Assembly (NCBI GenBank): GCA_025331125.1
Contig: JAOALB010000138.1
Span: 62,001-126,000, forward strand
Direction of reading: 5' to 3'
From: Mycogone perniciosa
Lineage: Eukaryota > Ascomycota > Sordariomycetes > Hypocreales > Hypocreaceae
Length of the DNA: 64,000 nt
Notes under the pieces: generated by a model
Told to the model about the DNA's origin: nothing
What the model saw: only the letters and a program-made list of their open reading frames with translations
The model's database searches: none
Made by a program: the position numbers and the translations under genes
Part shown: positions 35,901-48,356 of the stretch, in pieces
Layout of the letters: each line of letters starts with the position of its first letter
Position numbering within the stretch: position 1 is the stretch's first letter

Positions 35901-38900
35901 ATAATAACTGGGCCGTTGGACAAAGCAGGGCAAACGTCAAGCGACGGGAATAAACGACGACGAAAAGGTAATATATGTAAAGAGGGAGAATGGAGAACCC
36001 GGGGAAGTTGTGTCTAGTACTAGTATTCAAATCTATGGAAGGGGACTGGCAACGGATTATATGGATGGGAGACCGCCCTCGCAGCGGTGTGGCGGCCCTA
36101 TTCCATGCTGCTTTGTCTCGACCGCCCTCGCGGAGCAAACATACATGAAGGGGGGATGTCCAGCCTGAATTGAACACTCATCCGGCACCAACACGATGCA
36201 GGTCGTGCGTATGTGCGTGCATACATATGTGCGTATGTGCGTTTCTGGTGGTGGGAAGGATTTAGATTGCTACCTAGTCCTACCACGTTGTGTCGATGCG
36301 GAGGCGACCGACTGTGGGGGGTGAGACATTCTTCAGTCGAAAGCAAAAATGTCTACGAAGCAATATCGATCCATACAAAAAGCAAAGGGTGAGATCTCCA
36401 GGGAATGGAGATGAAGATCTGCCCACGGCCCAGCCTATCACGATGACATGTCTGGTGTATGGTATGTACCTCTCTCCTTGCAGCACAATGCCAAGCAAGT
36501 CTTGCAGGTATACATACTTTGTAATGCTTGTACTCCATGCCTACACATTAGTAGTACTCGTACTCGTAAAAGCATGCATCGGAACAGGTCCGTTGTGCCC
36601 CGGATCCCACGTCCAGGCACCACCGTTTCAATCTGAGCTGCGCCTTGATTCTGAGGTTTCCCTTCCTTCCAAGCATCTACCTGCTCCTATTACAAGCACG
36701 AGTATTTTCGGCCTTGTACGGCAGCCGGCGGTTATGCAGGGGCAGGTGTAAAGGGTCCTTTAGGATTGGCCAGATGGAGTTTAGGTTGGGCTTGTGGCTC
36801 GTGTCGGATTCGGCTCACAAGTCAGCCCGAAGGCTGCTAAGAGGTGGAGATGCAGTGGCAAAGTGGATTCTGATACATGCATGCTAAACGCTGTTAGATG
36901 CATGCATAATCGGGATAAGGCTGGGTATATTCCTTTTGGCGGCAGGGCTTAGGGTAGCTGTCGCTGTCGCTGCGAGTATTGGAGTAGTGGTGGTAGTAAC
37001 GACAAACGGACTGTTGAGATATGCAATAAACGCTGCATGATGATGCGGCAAACCTCGTGTATATACCTGCCGTGACGTTAGTGTACGCCTCCGTTTGGTG
37101 AGAGTGGTGAAAATGATTGACGTCGGGCGAAGTGACGGTGGCCGGTTTTATAGCTTAACGCACGATGTTACTCTGTGGGTGACACTGGAGATGGAAAAAA
37201 ACAATCCTCTGAGCGTTACGCTATCCAGGTTGGCATTGTAAGTTGCAACGTATCGTCAAGGCATTCCATCGTTTCACTAGCCACGAAAAGGAGGTTTTTT
37301 ATTATCTCTTTCTGTTTTCGTTCTAATGTCCGAGAGGATAGTCCCACATAAGAGGCATCAGATTGCAGATGCTGTTTAATTGGGTATTGATGCAAGAGAC
37401 CGAATGTAGATATATCTACAGGGTAAGGCAAGCCAGATGTTGTAAGGAATGGAATTATACAGGGGACCAAATATCCATTGGCTGGCGGCATTCAAGAGCC
37501 GTGCTGCCACGCGAGCACTGCATCTTGGCTTATCCTGGTTGATAGACAACAAAGTGCATGAAGTTACGACATAACATCCACAGCAAACTGCATATAAGCC
37601 CGGCAGTGGTCCCATGGAGTGCAACCCTCCATCTTGCACCCGAAGGATGCAGATTTTAGTACCAATGTCTCCGTACATGGTGTGACTCTTCTCCATCAAT
37701 TACTTATCCCCGGACCAGGGGAATCGGCCGTGAGGTTGATACGGCCGACCATTGTCCGTTTGCAATATGGAAAGCCTTCGGCAACCAACAAATCCTTCGT
37801 ACTGCAGGCGCGATGCCGAGAACCGCCAGCGCTGCTTAAATCTCGCCAAGCAATTGATAAGCAACACCCTCAAATGAGCTTAATTTTTGTTTAAAAAAAA
37901 AGTCAGGCAGCGCAATTTGAACAAACTCAAATCAGGGCGGCAACAAGACAAGGGATCAAAGGTGGTTGGACCGCCTATTGTCCGAGATCCCGATGAGCAG
38001 GGCCAGGGGCTCATCTGCATATGTCCTATGTATGCTCCTCAATTGAACCAGGAAGCTCTCACACCTCTCACATTATCGTACGAGAACCCATCATTTTTTT
38101 TCGTGCGTTGGTGCCACGCGCGTAGCACATAACTGTACCGCTCACTAAGGCATTCCGAGCGTGGCGTTGCTGGAATGTGACGAGGGGCGATGGTGATCCC
38201 ACGTGGCAGATCTGGGCATTTGCGTAATCACGGCCTGCCAAGGCTGTTGTGTTGATTCGATCCGTAAGACCAGGGAATTTTTATTTTTTCTTCTTCACAG
38301 AAAAAGAAATCGGCAACTAAAGGGAACTCTGCAGTAAAGCCGTTTTTCTCCGTCCTGGTAATTCCTCGACAGGATCCTTCTAAGCAGCTGCTAGTATGTA
38401 TGTATGTATAAGGGACACTGAAAAGATCGACCTCAGATGCGCCAATTTGCGGCACGGCTCATGGCTTGTAATTATTATGAATCGAGCTTGAGTCAAGCCA
38501 TGAGCGGCACAACTGAGACCTGCCTCTTTGGTGTGGGTTATGAGGTCAGAATGTCGGAGGTTGAGAACAAGAACACTACAGGTAGTGACGGAGTACTGAG
38601 GTACGTACTTGAGCATGACAAATCCCGTTCCATGGGTGAGCAAACAATGTGAGCAAGTGTTTCGGCGAACCAATGAGAGGAGATATTGATCTAAGACGGT
38701 GTCTAATAATTGTGATGACTGGCGTTTTGAGGTCGGAATTACACTAACCACCTCATTCCCCCTCAATATCTCTCGAGAACCCTCGCTTGTCTTGGTTTGC
38801 TGTAAGGGTGTGACGCAAGGCGTTGTTTGGGGATGGCGAGACTGGATATGCAACGAACACCTTGGGGAGCCACAGTAGCGCATCGCAGGACGGACACGAC

Positions 38901-41900
38901 GCCATGAATGAAACTTGAAATTCACAAAGTTCGCGATACGAGTTACGACGTCTTCATACACCATTGATTGGACAATTCATCACCGCGAATACTCCGTGTG
39001 GAGATGGAATGACATGCGACCCATTGCAGTAACGGGGCACTTTATCGCCGGAGTATGCATCTAACAGAACAACCGAGGCGGTGGGCTGAGTTGACAGGAC
39101 GGCAGACATTGCTTGAGAAACTACGGAGTACGAAGTACGTACTTGGGCTAGGAGGCTTGGTGGCTTGTCGCTGCAAATGAACTGGTGGACCACTCCTGTG
39201 GCCATCCTGCTGCCCCACAGAACGGAGAACGGAGCCATGCCACGTGGGTTTGAAGATGCACGACGCACGCCGCGACCGGGGCCCCTGAAAGCGTCAGGAC
39301 CAGTCATTTTCGACTTGGCTTTGGGGTGGAGAGAGGGGGAGGGGTGCGTTTAGATGATGGTATCTTGCGCTTCGAGAGGTGGAGAATGCTTGAACTTTGG
39401 GCCATCATTCGATGCGGCCGCAGGCGTCGGGCTTGTCTGGCTCTGGGTAGCGGGAGACGGACAGGAACTTGGTGGGCGAGTGAAATCCGTGGGCTGTATT
39501 CCGTACTGTGCTATGCTGTGCTGCGCGAGAGTGTTGTTGCGGTTGAAGTTACAATTTTGCATCGGCTCTTCTTTATCGACATTTCTCGAAGGGGGGCGCC
39601 TCGGCGATCTGCCTGAGACAATTTGACAAAACAATGCTGGCATAGCCGAAAGCAGTTGGTCGGGTCGTACAAGACAAGGAGCACGAGCCGCCTCGCTACA
39701 TAGTAAACGAACGATATCGCTTCAACTGCCGGTTCGCGAATAACCAACAACGAATGCGTGCCAAATACTACCCAGCAGCTGTGCCGGACTGGACACCCGC
39801 GGATTTATGCACGTCCTACTACTAGCACGTATGGACGACGTGCATAAACGTACACTATTTACAAAGTACAAAGTACTACTACTGGGCTTTGCGAATTTAG
39901 TTTAGGCCTTTTGGTTCTTGGAGTCTCTGGTGGTACTACTCCGTAGTAGTGGTATAAATCCTTCAGCCACTGGCGGCGGTGGCGGCGGCGGCTGAGCAAG
40001 TGCTCCCTTTCTCCATTATTGTCCGATAATGCCACATGGCAATTTGCCGTGACGCGTGCCATTATCGTGGCACGAAGCGCACGCACACCATCGCATGGAA
40101 TGGACGTGCGCCAGTTACAAGGATAAAAAGAGAGCTCAAAGAAGAAAATAATTCAACCTCGTGCGTCATACTCCGTATACGAGAAGACCTTGTCGGTTGG
40201 TGTATCATTTATCATTGCCTTAAATGTTGGAGTTGTTCGCTCGGCATGTGGCCTGATTGTTGAGATGATACAGTCATAATGTGGCTGGAAGCATCACGTA
40301 TCAACTCATTCATCCGTCGGCTTTGATGGGGACCATGTCATCAACGGCATCATCCATTCATTCATCCCTCGTTTCCGATTAACACATACGGCGTATTCTG
40401 AACCAACACACCGCAACATTTACGAGTACTACACCAACTAGTTTACGGAATGGATGGATCTATCGATGGAGACAGCCCTATTACCTGGCTTGCGGATACT
40501 ACCGGAAGTAAGCTGCTACGGATTTAACACAACGGCCGTTTCTTCGACCTCTCTCAACGGAGTGATGTGATGGGGTTAACAATAGGTGGTACTCTCCGTA
40601 GTGGTGCTACGAGTAGTAATCCGTATTCTCGTCGCGATATTGTGTGGGATTCTAGGAAAATTCCATGGAAACAATGGGTCCCCATCTCGAAACCTACTGC
40701 TGCGTGTCATGTATCTGAAACGACGATGCCATCCAGCCCGTCTCCTAAGAGAACAAGACCCAGAAATGACTGCCAGACCCATACGGAGAGAGGGGAGGTA
40801 TCGTATACTTTGCCATGTGCCCGCCATGCACACCACACCAACAGCCAGCCCACCCTTCTTCCTTAGGGCTCGCTGTTCCACGAGTCCCGACTCGTGCTTT
40901 CGATGATGAGCTACGGTACAGCGCCACACCGCGAGCCTAGATACAGACTATAGAGAATACTACTCGTACTCCATACAGGCGGGAAAGGAGGGCTGGCAAG
41001 TGGCTGGGATGGTCCTATTGAGTTGAGTGAATAGTCGGGACAGCTTTCTCCAGTCAAACATTTGCTTCTTTTTCTGGTTACTACTACTATTACCGAACCT
41101 AACCCAGCTCCCCCTTTCCGCCATCCCGAACCCCATGCTGTCTGACTTGAAACTCAGCCCAGCAGTAGCGTGGGGAGTCTTGCCGAACGGTCTTAGAAAA
41201 GAACCGATGCATTCGTTGTGGTTAATTGATGGGAAATTTGCCCCAAGCATGGGAATAGTACGGGGTCTTTGATGACCCGCCTTGCCAGAATTGGCTGTTC
41301 ACCCGTTCATTGATGGCACCCAATTGGAGTTTCGAAGCCGGGATACGGCTCCGCATTCTGCCAGTCAACTACTACTACTCCGTACTACGTCTACGAGTAC
41401 GAGTATCCATGATAGAACGTTGTGCTCTGCCTTCTTCCCTTCCGTTAGTACGGAGTAGATTCACGCCGTTTACCACAAGGCTGGACCCTGCGCTCCGATT
41501 ACGAGTACTGATGACCACCTTGTTTCCCGCTGGTTTAGTTCTGACTTCGCGCCAAGTTGACGGAGTTGACAACACGTGCGGTCTTACTACCGACATCCAC
41601 CAGACTAAGACCGCATCTAATAATAATATGGCACATACGAACAGCTCCATTTTCATCTATGTCCATCTCCATCTGACGGCCCACCAGCCGACAGTATCCA
41701 TTACTAATCTGCAACAATGGGATCTTTTGCTTTGTGGCCCATGAGCCAGTCAATGACTCCTTGAGCAAACTTCTTCACCGCCATGACGTGCAAATAAATG
41801 AATGAATAAATAAACACCTTGCCTTTCATAGCGGTTCCTGAATCTTACACTACGAGTATGGGTTGACTACAGGACATTCTATTAGAATTTCCTTCTATAG

Positions 41901-44409
41901 TAGGCAAGGCAAACACTTTGACGCTGACCGACTTTCATCATTGTCGCTCCCGATTGATAATACTAGCAGCTTTCTTACCTATACGAGTTCATACGTACTT
42001 CGTAGAGAGATCAGATTTGGGCCACTCCGCACGTGGGGGTCCACCATCGTGGATCTTGCGTTCTCCTTTTCCTTGAGCCTCTCTTTCATCCTCGTTCTCT
42101 GGTGGGGGGACGGAGTACGTAGTACAGGATCTGCAACCTGGGCGTTTCGGAATTCTTCATCATCACTGACTCATCAATGGAGTTGTAGTAATCCAGTAAT
42201 CCTTCGTTTTTTTCTTCCTCGGCTTCTAGCGCCAGCCAAGCTTCCCCCCCCATTCCCTCCCTGGTCTTCTCTCTTTCTTCTTCTCTTTCTTCGTCCGTCC
42301 CATTTTTGATGTGGGGTTTGGCTTGCGACGGAGTAAGCGTACCCACTGGCCTCACATTTCTCACAGATCTCTGCATGGCCCAAACTTGCTTGGTTTTTGG
42401 GGTCGAAAATAGTTTGTTGGGAACGAGAAATCTGGGAAAGAAAGTTACTGATCATACCATCGCTAGACAGCCGACTATTGCTACCTGCTCGTACCCGTAA
42501 ACCGTCTCTCACACGTACATATCTTGGGTCGTATGCGAGGACAGAGGGGTGCGTGTTTCGCGTTGCTTCTTCGTTCAGGAGTTCGTCTCCAATGCCCGTT
42601 GAAGGCCGACGACTCGGCCGACAGGGCGGCAGTGTAACGGCAACGCCGCGAATTATCCGCATCCTCCCATGTGGCTCGGCCACTATTGCTCTGTACATAC
42701 GATGGTGTCTATGCTAGACCAAACAAGTTTTGGCGCTTCGATGTAACATCGATTCTGCGTCACCCTTTCCCGAGGTCTCGTGTTTGATCTTGGGAGTCGA
42801 ATGAAGAGTAGGTAGTCTCTGACATGACCTGATCTGACCTGGCCTAGACGCCGAGGCCGGTACGGGTGGTCAGTTTGCGACTGCGCCGGGTCCGGCTGTC
42901 GATTTTCTGCCTCCGTGACGAAGGATGTGCCGCCAGTTTGTTCGCTGATCTTACTCTCACGGCTGATGACGATGGTGATGATGATCTTTCCTCGCGCATC
43001 TCATCTCATCTCATCGGTCAACGCTTCTGCCCGTGTCCCCGTTTCCATGCGGCTCTCAACCAAGACGGTATAGCGCTGCGGGCGCCGGGGGAGAAGTTTC
43101 ACGTACGGCAACGTGCATTCACTTCCCCGTTGCGACCCAATGACTACCAGGTAACCCTTGAGGCGAGAAGAGCTGACGGAAAGAGACAACTTTCATCAAT
43201 TCAAGGGAAATTTTTTCCAAAAGCCGTTCACCGATGCAGGGTTACCGGTCCCCTGGTCTCAAGGCACGATCGAAATGCTTCCATGGGAGGGATGCATGGT
43301 AACAGGGGAGAGATCAATCTGCACATAAGCCGCATCTGCAGCATGGTTGTCAGCGTTTTAAGCAGCACAGTCGGGAGGCCCAAAGACCCAGGCCCCGGGA
43401 ACTTTTCACGATACCGGTATTCGCATCAAGGGTCTTCGGTCCGGACAGGGGACAAACGGATGCATCACGATGCTTCCGCCTGACATGGTAGTGACGGTGC
43501 CCGCGGAATGTGGTTCTCATTTTACTTCTGCTTTTGGAAACAGATGCCAGCGCATATTTGCGTCTTGTCCTGGGACTTGAGCTGTCCTTGGGCAAATAAG
43601 GGGGCGGTCCTGCATGAAGCATAGTATGCATGTTGACGGATACGACTTCGTAACTATCGCCTCTTCTAATATGCGGGTACTGCAGCTCCATGACAAGCAA
43701 AAACCATGCTCAGACGGCGCCGAAGCCTCCATTTGGCCTAGGTGTGTGATACTCAACGGATATCAATGGCTGAAGGCCGCATTCAAGGTCCAGGTTGGAT
43801 ATCGCTGGGTCATCAGCCATGAAGAACCAACCGAAGCAAAGCGAAGCATCCATGATAATTTATGGACACCACTGTACAAAGCCGTAACTCGCCAAGGCGT
43901 TTAGAGGGGCAAGCAAAGCTGCCTTGCCACCTCTGCGCTGGTCTTGCCTGTGACTATAGGACCCTATAGTAGCTGTAGTAATGCTCAAGAGAGCACTGGA
44001 GTTCATCTCTGCGTGTATACACGCTTTAGGCATTGCGAAATGGCGAGGGGTGCTATATTCAATTGCTAGCAAGTTGCAAGTGCCCAGCCTTGTGGTTTCT
44101 AGAATGGAAGGTGCCTGTGGCATCAGGCTGTGTTGCCGAGACTTCCCTTGTAGAAGACAAAATTGGGAAGCCACGGTTCGCATCCAGCTTTCACCTTTGC
44201 ACATATCCGCTTGAATGAATTCTTCGCCTTCTCATAACATCAATGACCAAAGAGCCATCAGAATGTATCTGCGAACTTCATTTGACGACTCCCAGTGCCT
44301 CATCAATATTGTTTGAGTCTTGCGACGATCCTCCACACGTCCTATACTTTGTGATTCCTTCTCCATTGTTGACCATCTATCAGAAGCATCTGAGCAAAGG
44401 GCCTCGATA
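32905..44409. other. 11.5-kb gene-free region upstream of flbA
   Basis: I find no ORF or exon chain here with recognisable domain, conserved motif or matching splice sites. It contains CT-rich tracts (34165-34215), short tandem words (GTGCGTATGTGCG near 36210-36240) and AGT/ATT runs at 35575-35605. It also has many copies of TACGGAGTA (33113, 34268, 35577, 39122, 39937, 40169, 41376, 41449) and TACGAGTA. The part nearest 32904 must carry the flbA promoter and leader. The remainder may encode long non-coding RNA or fast-evolving small-exon genes that cannot be seen by eye. Confidence 0.5.
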
Positions 44410-45458
44410 ATGAGCCAGATCTATCGATCGAACAACACGCTCTGCTTCGACAACACAACGACATCCAAACACCGGGCAGTTTCGGCTGATGCGATAGGCG
44501 CAAGAGTAGTGCCCTCGAGTCTGGATGAGTTTAAATACCTTGATGTGTTGGGCAATGTCGAGATTAGAGGTGAATTCGAGAGAGGCTGATCCGCCTTAGG
44601 GTATTGGCACGCAGCATCCGAGACATGCGCCATCGCTGTTGTCTCCTTGCAGCGAGAGGAAATGCGTCGGAAGATCGAATAAAGGGAATTCTACAATAGC
44701 GAGGGTATCCAAAAAGCAAGAGCAAGCTGTGTCAGATGCACCGGTAAGAGAGCACTGTATAGAGCCTCACCAACTAGTCGATGTCCAGCCCATACCGTTG
44801 GACTCTGGTTCACCAGGTAACTCAGACTAGGATTGCAAACCGAATTGGATACTGACAGAAGTGGCCAGGGTCATTGGATGCTCAACAGAGCTTCCCCTGT
44901 TCCTCTGCGGTTTCCTCCCAGCGACGATACAGACATGAAAGCACTCCGATAGAGTCACCAAGGAAGAAGCTCAAATCACTCCCGCCTAACGCCCCTCGCA
45001 ACGTGGAGAAGAAAGGGAAATACACCTTCTTGAAAGGTGTGCGCATCAGAGATTATCGGTTGCCCCAGCCCCAAGCTCGACCCTCGCCACCACAGAGTCT
45101 ACAGTTCCAGTGCCGGGATGGATTTGACCACGACGAAACGTCGCTCGGTTATCCCCAACTAATGACCAAGCATAAACTCATTGATCACAGTCGCAAGGAA
45201 GGAAAGACCGAGATGCCTGTTAATCAATTGCCACTTACTCCTACAAGGGCAGGACATCATGATGTGACCACCCCTTCCTCGGGATTAGAGTTCCAAGACA
45301 CAAATATGCCGGATTCACCAGCATTACCCACGTTTGAAGCCAGGATATGCGAACTAGAGAGTGACGACACCTTTTGCGGTGACTTGCTGAACACCACTGG
45401 GGAGCATTCGCCGGAAGAACCAAGGGATCTTCATATATCGCAGGAATGTAGGAACTAG
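44410..45458 (+). CDS. Orphan protein of unknown function, three-exon model
   Basis: Proposed exons are 44410-44569, 44700-44816 and 44869-45458, giving 288 aa. I do not recognise the product. It is hydrophilic, rich in Ser, Pro and Lys, with a basic cluster (ESPRKKLKSLPPN), then YTFLKGVRIRDYRLPQP and an acidic C-terminus (ELESDDTFCGDLLN). No signal peptide or membrane helix is visible. The last exon has the best coding character, and its acceptor (GGCCAG at 44868) joins in phase to the middle exon. The first intron is less sure: donor GTGAAT at 44570 with acceptor AATAG at 44699. The gene is convergent with bub3, with about 190 bp between stops. It may be lineage-restricted or partly decayed. 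Confidence 0.42.
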
Positions 45459-45651
45459 GCAATTTGCTGGTCGAGTTGCGGTTTAAAGCAGCATGGAAAC
45501 ATGATCATCGAGATTTGGTTCATTGCAATGGGTATCTACATACCGAATTTTGTCTTCGTACAACCACTATAGCTGCGATCAAATACAACCATCCCATATC
45601 CTACCTGAACGCCGACTCAGATCGGGCTGCACAGAGATATTTTGCCATCCT

Positions 45652-46837
45652 TTATTTGGCGCCCTTGCCCTTTGCTTCGTTCTCTCCAAGTTCACGAATC
45701 AGCACGGATGTCTGCCCAGCACCGCTATAATCTTCCTGCCCCGTCTCAAACCCAAGACATACACCGATGGCAAGGTACCTGCCATCGTTGGAGAATGCCA
45801 AAGCCGCAACGCTATTGGGCAACTTCTGATACTGCTTTAACCTCCTCTTTGCCTCGGCGTCCCACAAAGCCACTGTGCCATCACCACCGCCGGATGCAAA
45901 CGTTCCATGGACAGGATGGAACGCAAGCGCATTAACCGGGTATACAATATCGCCATCTCCATCTGGAGCCGCCTGTCTGTGGCACTTGAACGCGTACTTC
46001 CTGGCCTGCGACTCTGCCGTGTCTTCGAACCATTCTACGGCAACACGGCCCTCAATACTACTGGTAGAGTAGCCAGCGTCGTTAGGCATACAGGCTACTG
46101 CACGGGTAAGGTATCGGAGCGAGGACTCGCGCTGCTGCCAGGGCTTGAGGCTTGAGGCATCGCCGCCGGAGGCGAAGAGCGCGGCGATGGCGTTGAGGTC
46201 GTAGATGTTGATGATGCGGCCGGTCATGGCGACGACGACTTTGGTTGGGCTGCCGGCGAGGGCGTGGGGTTTGCCAGGGAGCGGGATGCGGATGGGGGTG
46301 CTGGAGGGGTCGTTGAGGTTGTGCAGGTTTAAGCTGCAGTCCCACGAGGCAGACACGAGAATGCCGTGGGATTTGCTGTAGACGACGCAGCGTACGGGTG
46401 CGGCGTGTTTGCTCAGTGCGGTCATCTCTCCGGTTTCGAGGTTGATCCTATGTTTCCTTTGTCAATGGGGGGAGTTCTCAGGCGATGTCCTCTGTTGAGA
46501 GGTGTAAGTACCGGTTGACAATCCAGTCCATGCCCGCGCTGAAGGCCTCATTGTCGTCGGCGCCGAAGCACACATCTAGAACCGGCGCGCGATGTTCGTA
46601 GGTATTCGCGAGGCTCGCTTCGCCAGGGCCATTTGTTACATCGTAGGAGTACACATTCTTATCCCATGACGAGACGAGGAGCTTCGTCCCTGACGCAGGC
46701 GCGAATGCGACGGCGGATACCGCGTCTCCCGGAGGCGGGGAAAGTTCGTATTGCGTTGCTATTGTTGAATTAGAGTCAAATCACCAGAGATAAAAGTCCA
46801 TTTTTGTGACCATTGCAGAAAACGTACCTGGAGCCAT
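45652..46837 (-). CDS. bub3: Bub3 spindle-checkpoint WD40 protein
   Basis: Three exons on the minus strand: 46828-46837, 46512-46758 and 45652-46447, giving 350 aa. The first exon is only 10 nt (MAP plus one base). The rest is a seven-bladed WD40 propeller, with blades such as VSSWDKNVYSYD, VSASWDCSLNLH and SGGGDGTVALWD. The diagnostic Bub3/Rae1 segment SIEGRVAVEWF is present. Bub3 binds the GLEBS motif of Bub1 and BubR1/Mad3 and brings them to unattached kinetochores. Its close relative Rae1 has a similar fold, but this segment and the length favour Bub3. The ending is a basic, Gly-Lys-rich tail. The start exon shares a short divergent promoter with imp2. Confidence 0.92.
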
Positions 46838-47164
46838 TGCCAATGCTGCTCTGCTTGGAAGTGTGAGGTGAAGCTTTGGGTTGTTTACTTCGATGGTTAC
46901 GTGGTGATAAGCTGGAACTGAGTCCATACTAGTACTCTGTAGGCTTGGTGACTAATCATTTTGGCAGCACCATGCTCTGTATGTGCCGCTTTAGGGAGGT
47001 AGGCCGGTGCCAATGACACCACACCCCAGCACCTTTTTTACCAAGTTCTTGAGCCTCATATCAAAATTCATACAGAGAACGAAGTACTACCCGAACACCT
47101 ATTGCCCTGTCTTTCGCCTCACACCACCAAACCCCTTTTATTTCCCGCCCAGGGCGCCGCGCTC
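46838..47164. promoter_or_regulatory. Divergent promoter between bub3 and imp2
   Basis: 327 bp separate the two start codons, so both promoters must lie here. I identify no specific factor site. TTTTTTACC and CT-rich pieces near 47028-47060 are the only notable composition. Confidence 0.6.
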
Positions 47165-47774
47165 ATGGCTCTTGGCTCATTATGGGCGCGAGTAAGAGGA
47201 GCAGGCGGATCGCCGAGCTTTGCCAGGACAACCACGCTGAATCTCATCGGCTTTGCGACTTGGATACCTGTGATTGCGTGGTTCAACCTGCATGTGGCTG
47301 AGTTGACGGTGGTGGATGGGCCTTCAATGTATCCGTTTATGAACTCGGACAGGGACTCGACGTTACGAAGGGATGTGATATTGAATTATAAGTGGTCGCC
47401 GCAGGACAATCTACAGAGAGGGATGGTTGTGACGCTGAGGTGGGGGCTTGATGTTGACGATGCGTGCAAGAGGGGGAAGCTAACTTGCCTTTAGGAGTCC
47501 GTTTCACCCCGAGGTTATTGCGGTTAAAAGAGTAATTGGGTTGGAGGGAGATATCGTCAAGACGAAGAAGCCATATCCAGTCTCGACAGTGAGGATACCA
47601 CAGGGACATGTGTGGGTTGAGGGAGACGGGCCACCGGGTTCTAGTCTGGACAGCAACACATATGGACCCATATCGAAGCGACTATTGACAGGAAGAGTTA
47701 CGCATATTGTGTACCCGTTTAAAAAATTTGGGCCGGTCAAGTGGTGGGAACACGAGCGGCCGCTGGTCGACTGA
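47165..47774 (+). CDS. imp2: Mitochondrial inner membrane protease subunit 2
   Basis: Two exons, 47165-47439 and 47495-47774, giving 184 aa. This is an S26-type signal peptidase. An N-terminal hydrophobic segment (LIGFATWIPVIAWFNLH, about residues 27-43) anchors it in the inner membrane. The catalytic serine is S54 in DGPSMYP and the general-base lysine is K103 in VIAVKRVIG. The GHVWVEGDG and NTYGPI boxes follow near the C-terminus. Imp2 works with Imp1 to cut sorting signals from proteins delivered to the intermembrane space, such as cytochrome c1; this is family knowledge. The size fits Imp2. An upstream in-frame stretch without ATG precedes the start, so 47165 is the first possible methionine. 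Confidence 0.93.
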
Positions 47775-48356
47775 GATGGGCGTTCAAGAGTCGCCTTGTA
47801 TAACAACCGATCGGATGTATAAAAGCCATGTACGAATTTGGCAGGTTATGTCTTGGGCTGATGGAATTCTAGATTAGAACTCATAGAAAAATGATGGGAA
47901 TCGAAAATCGCTCATAAAGAGTTGCGCTCATTTCTGTCATAGTTCGCTGGAGCCGTTGTGATTATTGAGATTGCGGCCTTGTCATGTATGTAATGCGTTC
48001 TAACAGCATCACAGTATATCACCATAGAGTCTCTATGAGCCAAATACCGCGAGTGTTTTACGAATACTGCTCCGTTCAGCGGATAGAGGCCCTGTGCACG
48101 GGCCATGGCGGAGCGTTCCAGCAGGAAGACCGGTGCAGCACCAAGCAAAGCGGCTCCTATTCGGCGATTCGGCCGGAGCGGCCTATCAAAAAACGGCAGC
48201 AAAAAGTTCTCAGAGCCCACGCGACAAGGCATCACCACTTTTCTAGACGAGCGGCTTTTCTCTCTCTGCCTTAAGAGGTGAGGGAAGAAACCCAAGACTG
48301 CGCTCTTTTGCGCTCCTCTATTTCCATTTGTCTTTGGTTGGATCGAGGGCCTGCAA
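47775..48356. other. Intergenic region between imp2 and the Mme1-type carrier
   Basis: This contains the imp2 3' flank and the carrier promoter. No gene, RNA or repeat was recognised. Confidence 0.55.

Noticed and set aside
38380..38964. 194-codon minus-strand ORF
   Set aside because: It has no domain, no conserved motif and no supporting splice structure.
42866..43483. 205-codon plus-strand ORF
   Set aside because: It begins with GTG and the first ATG is far inside; the product shows no coding features.
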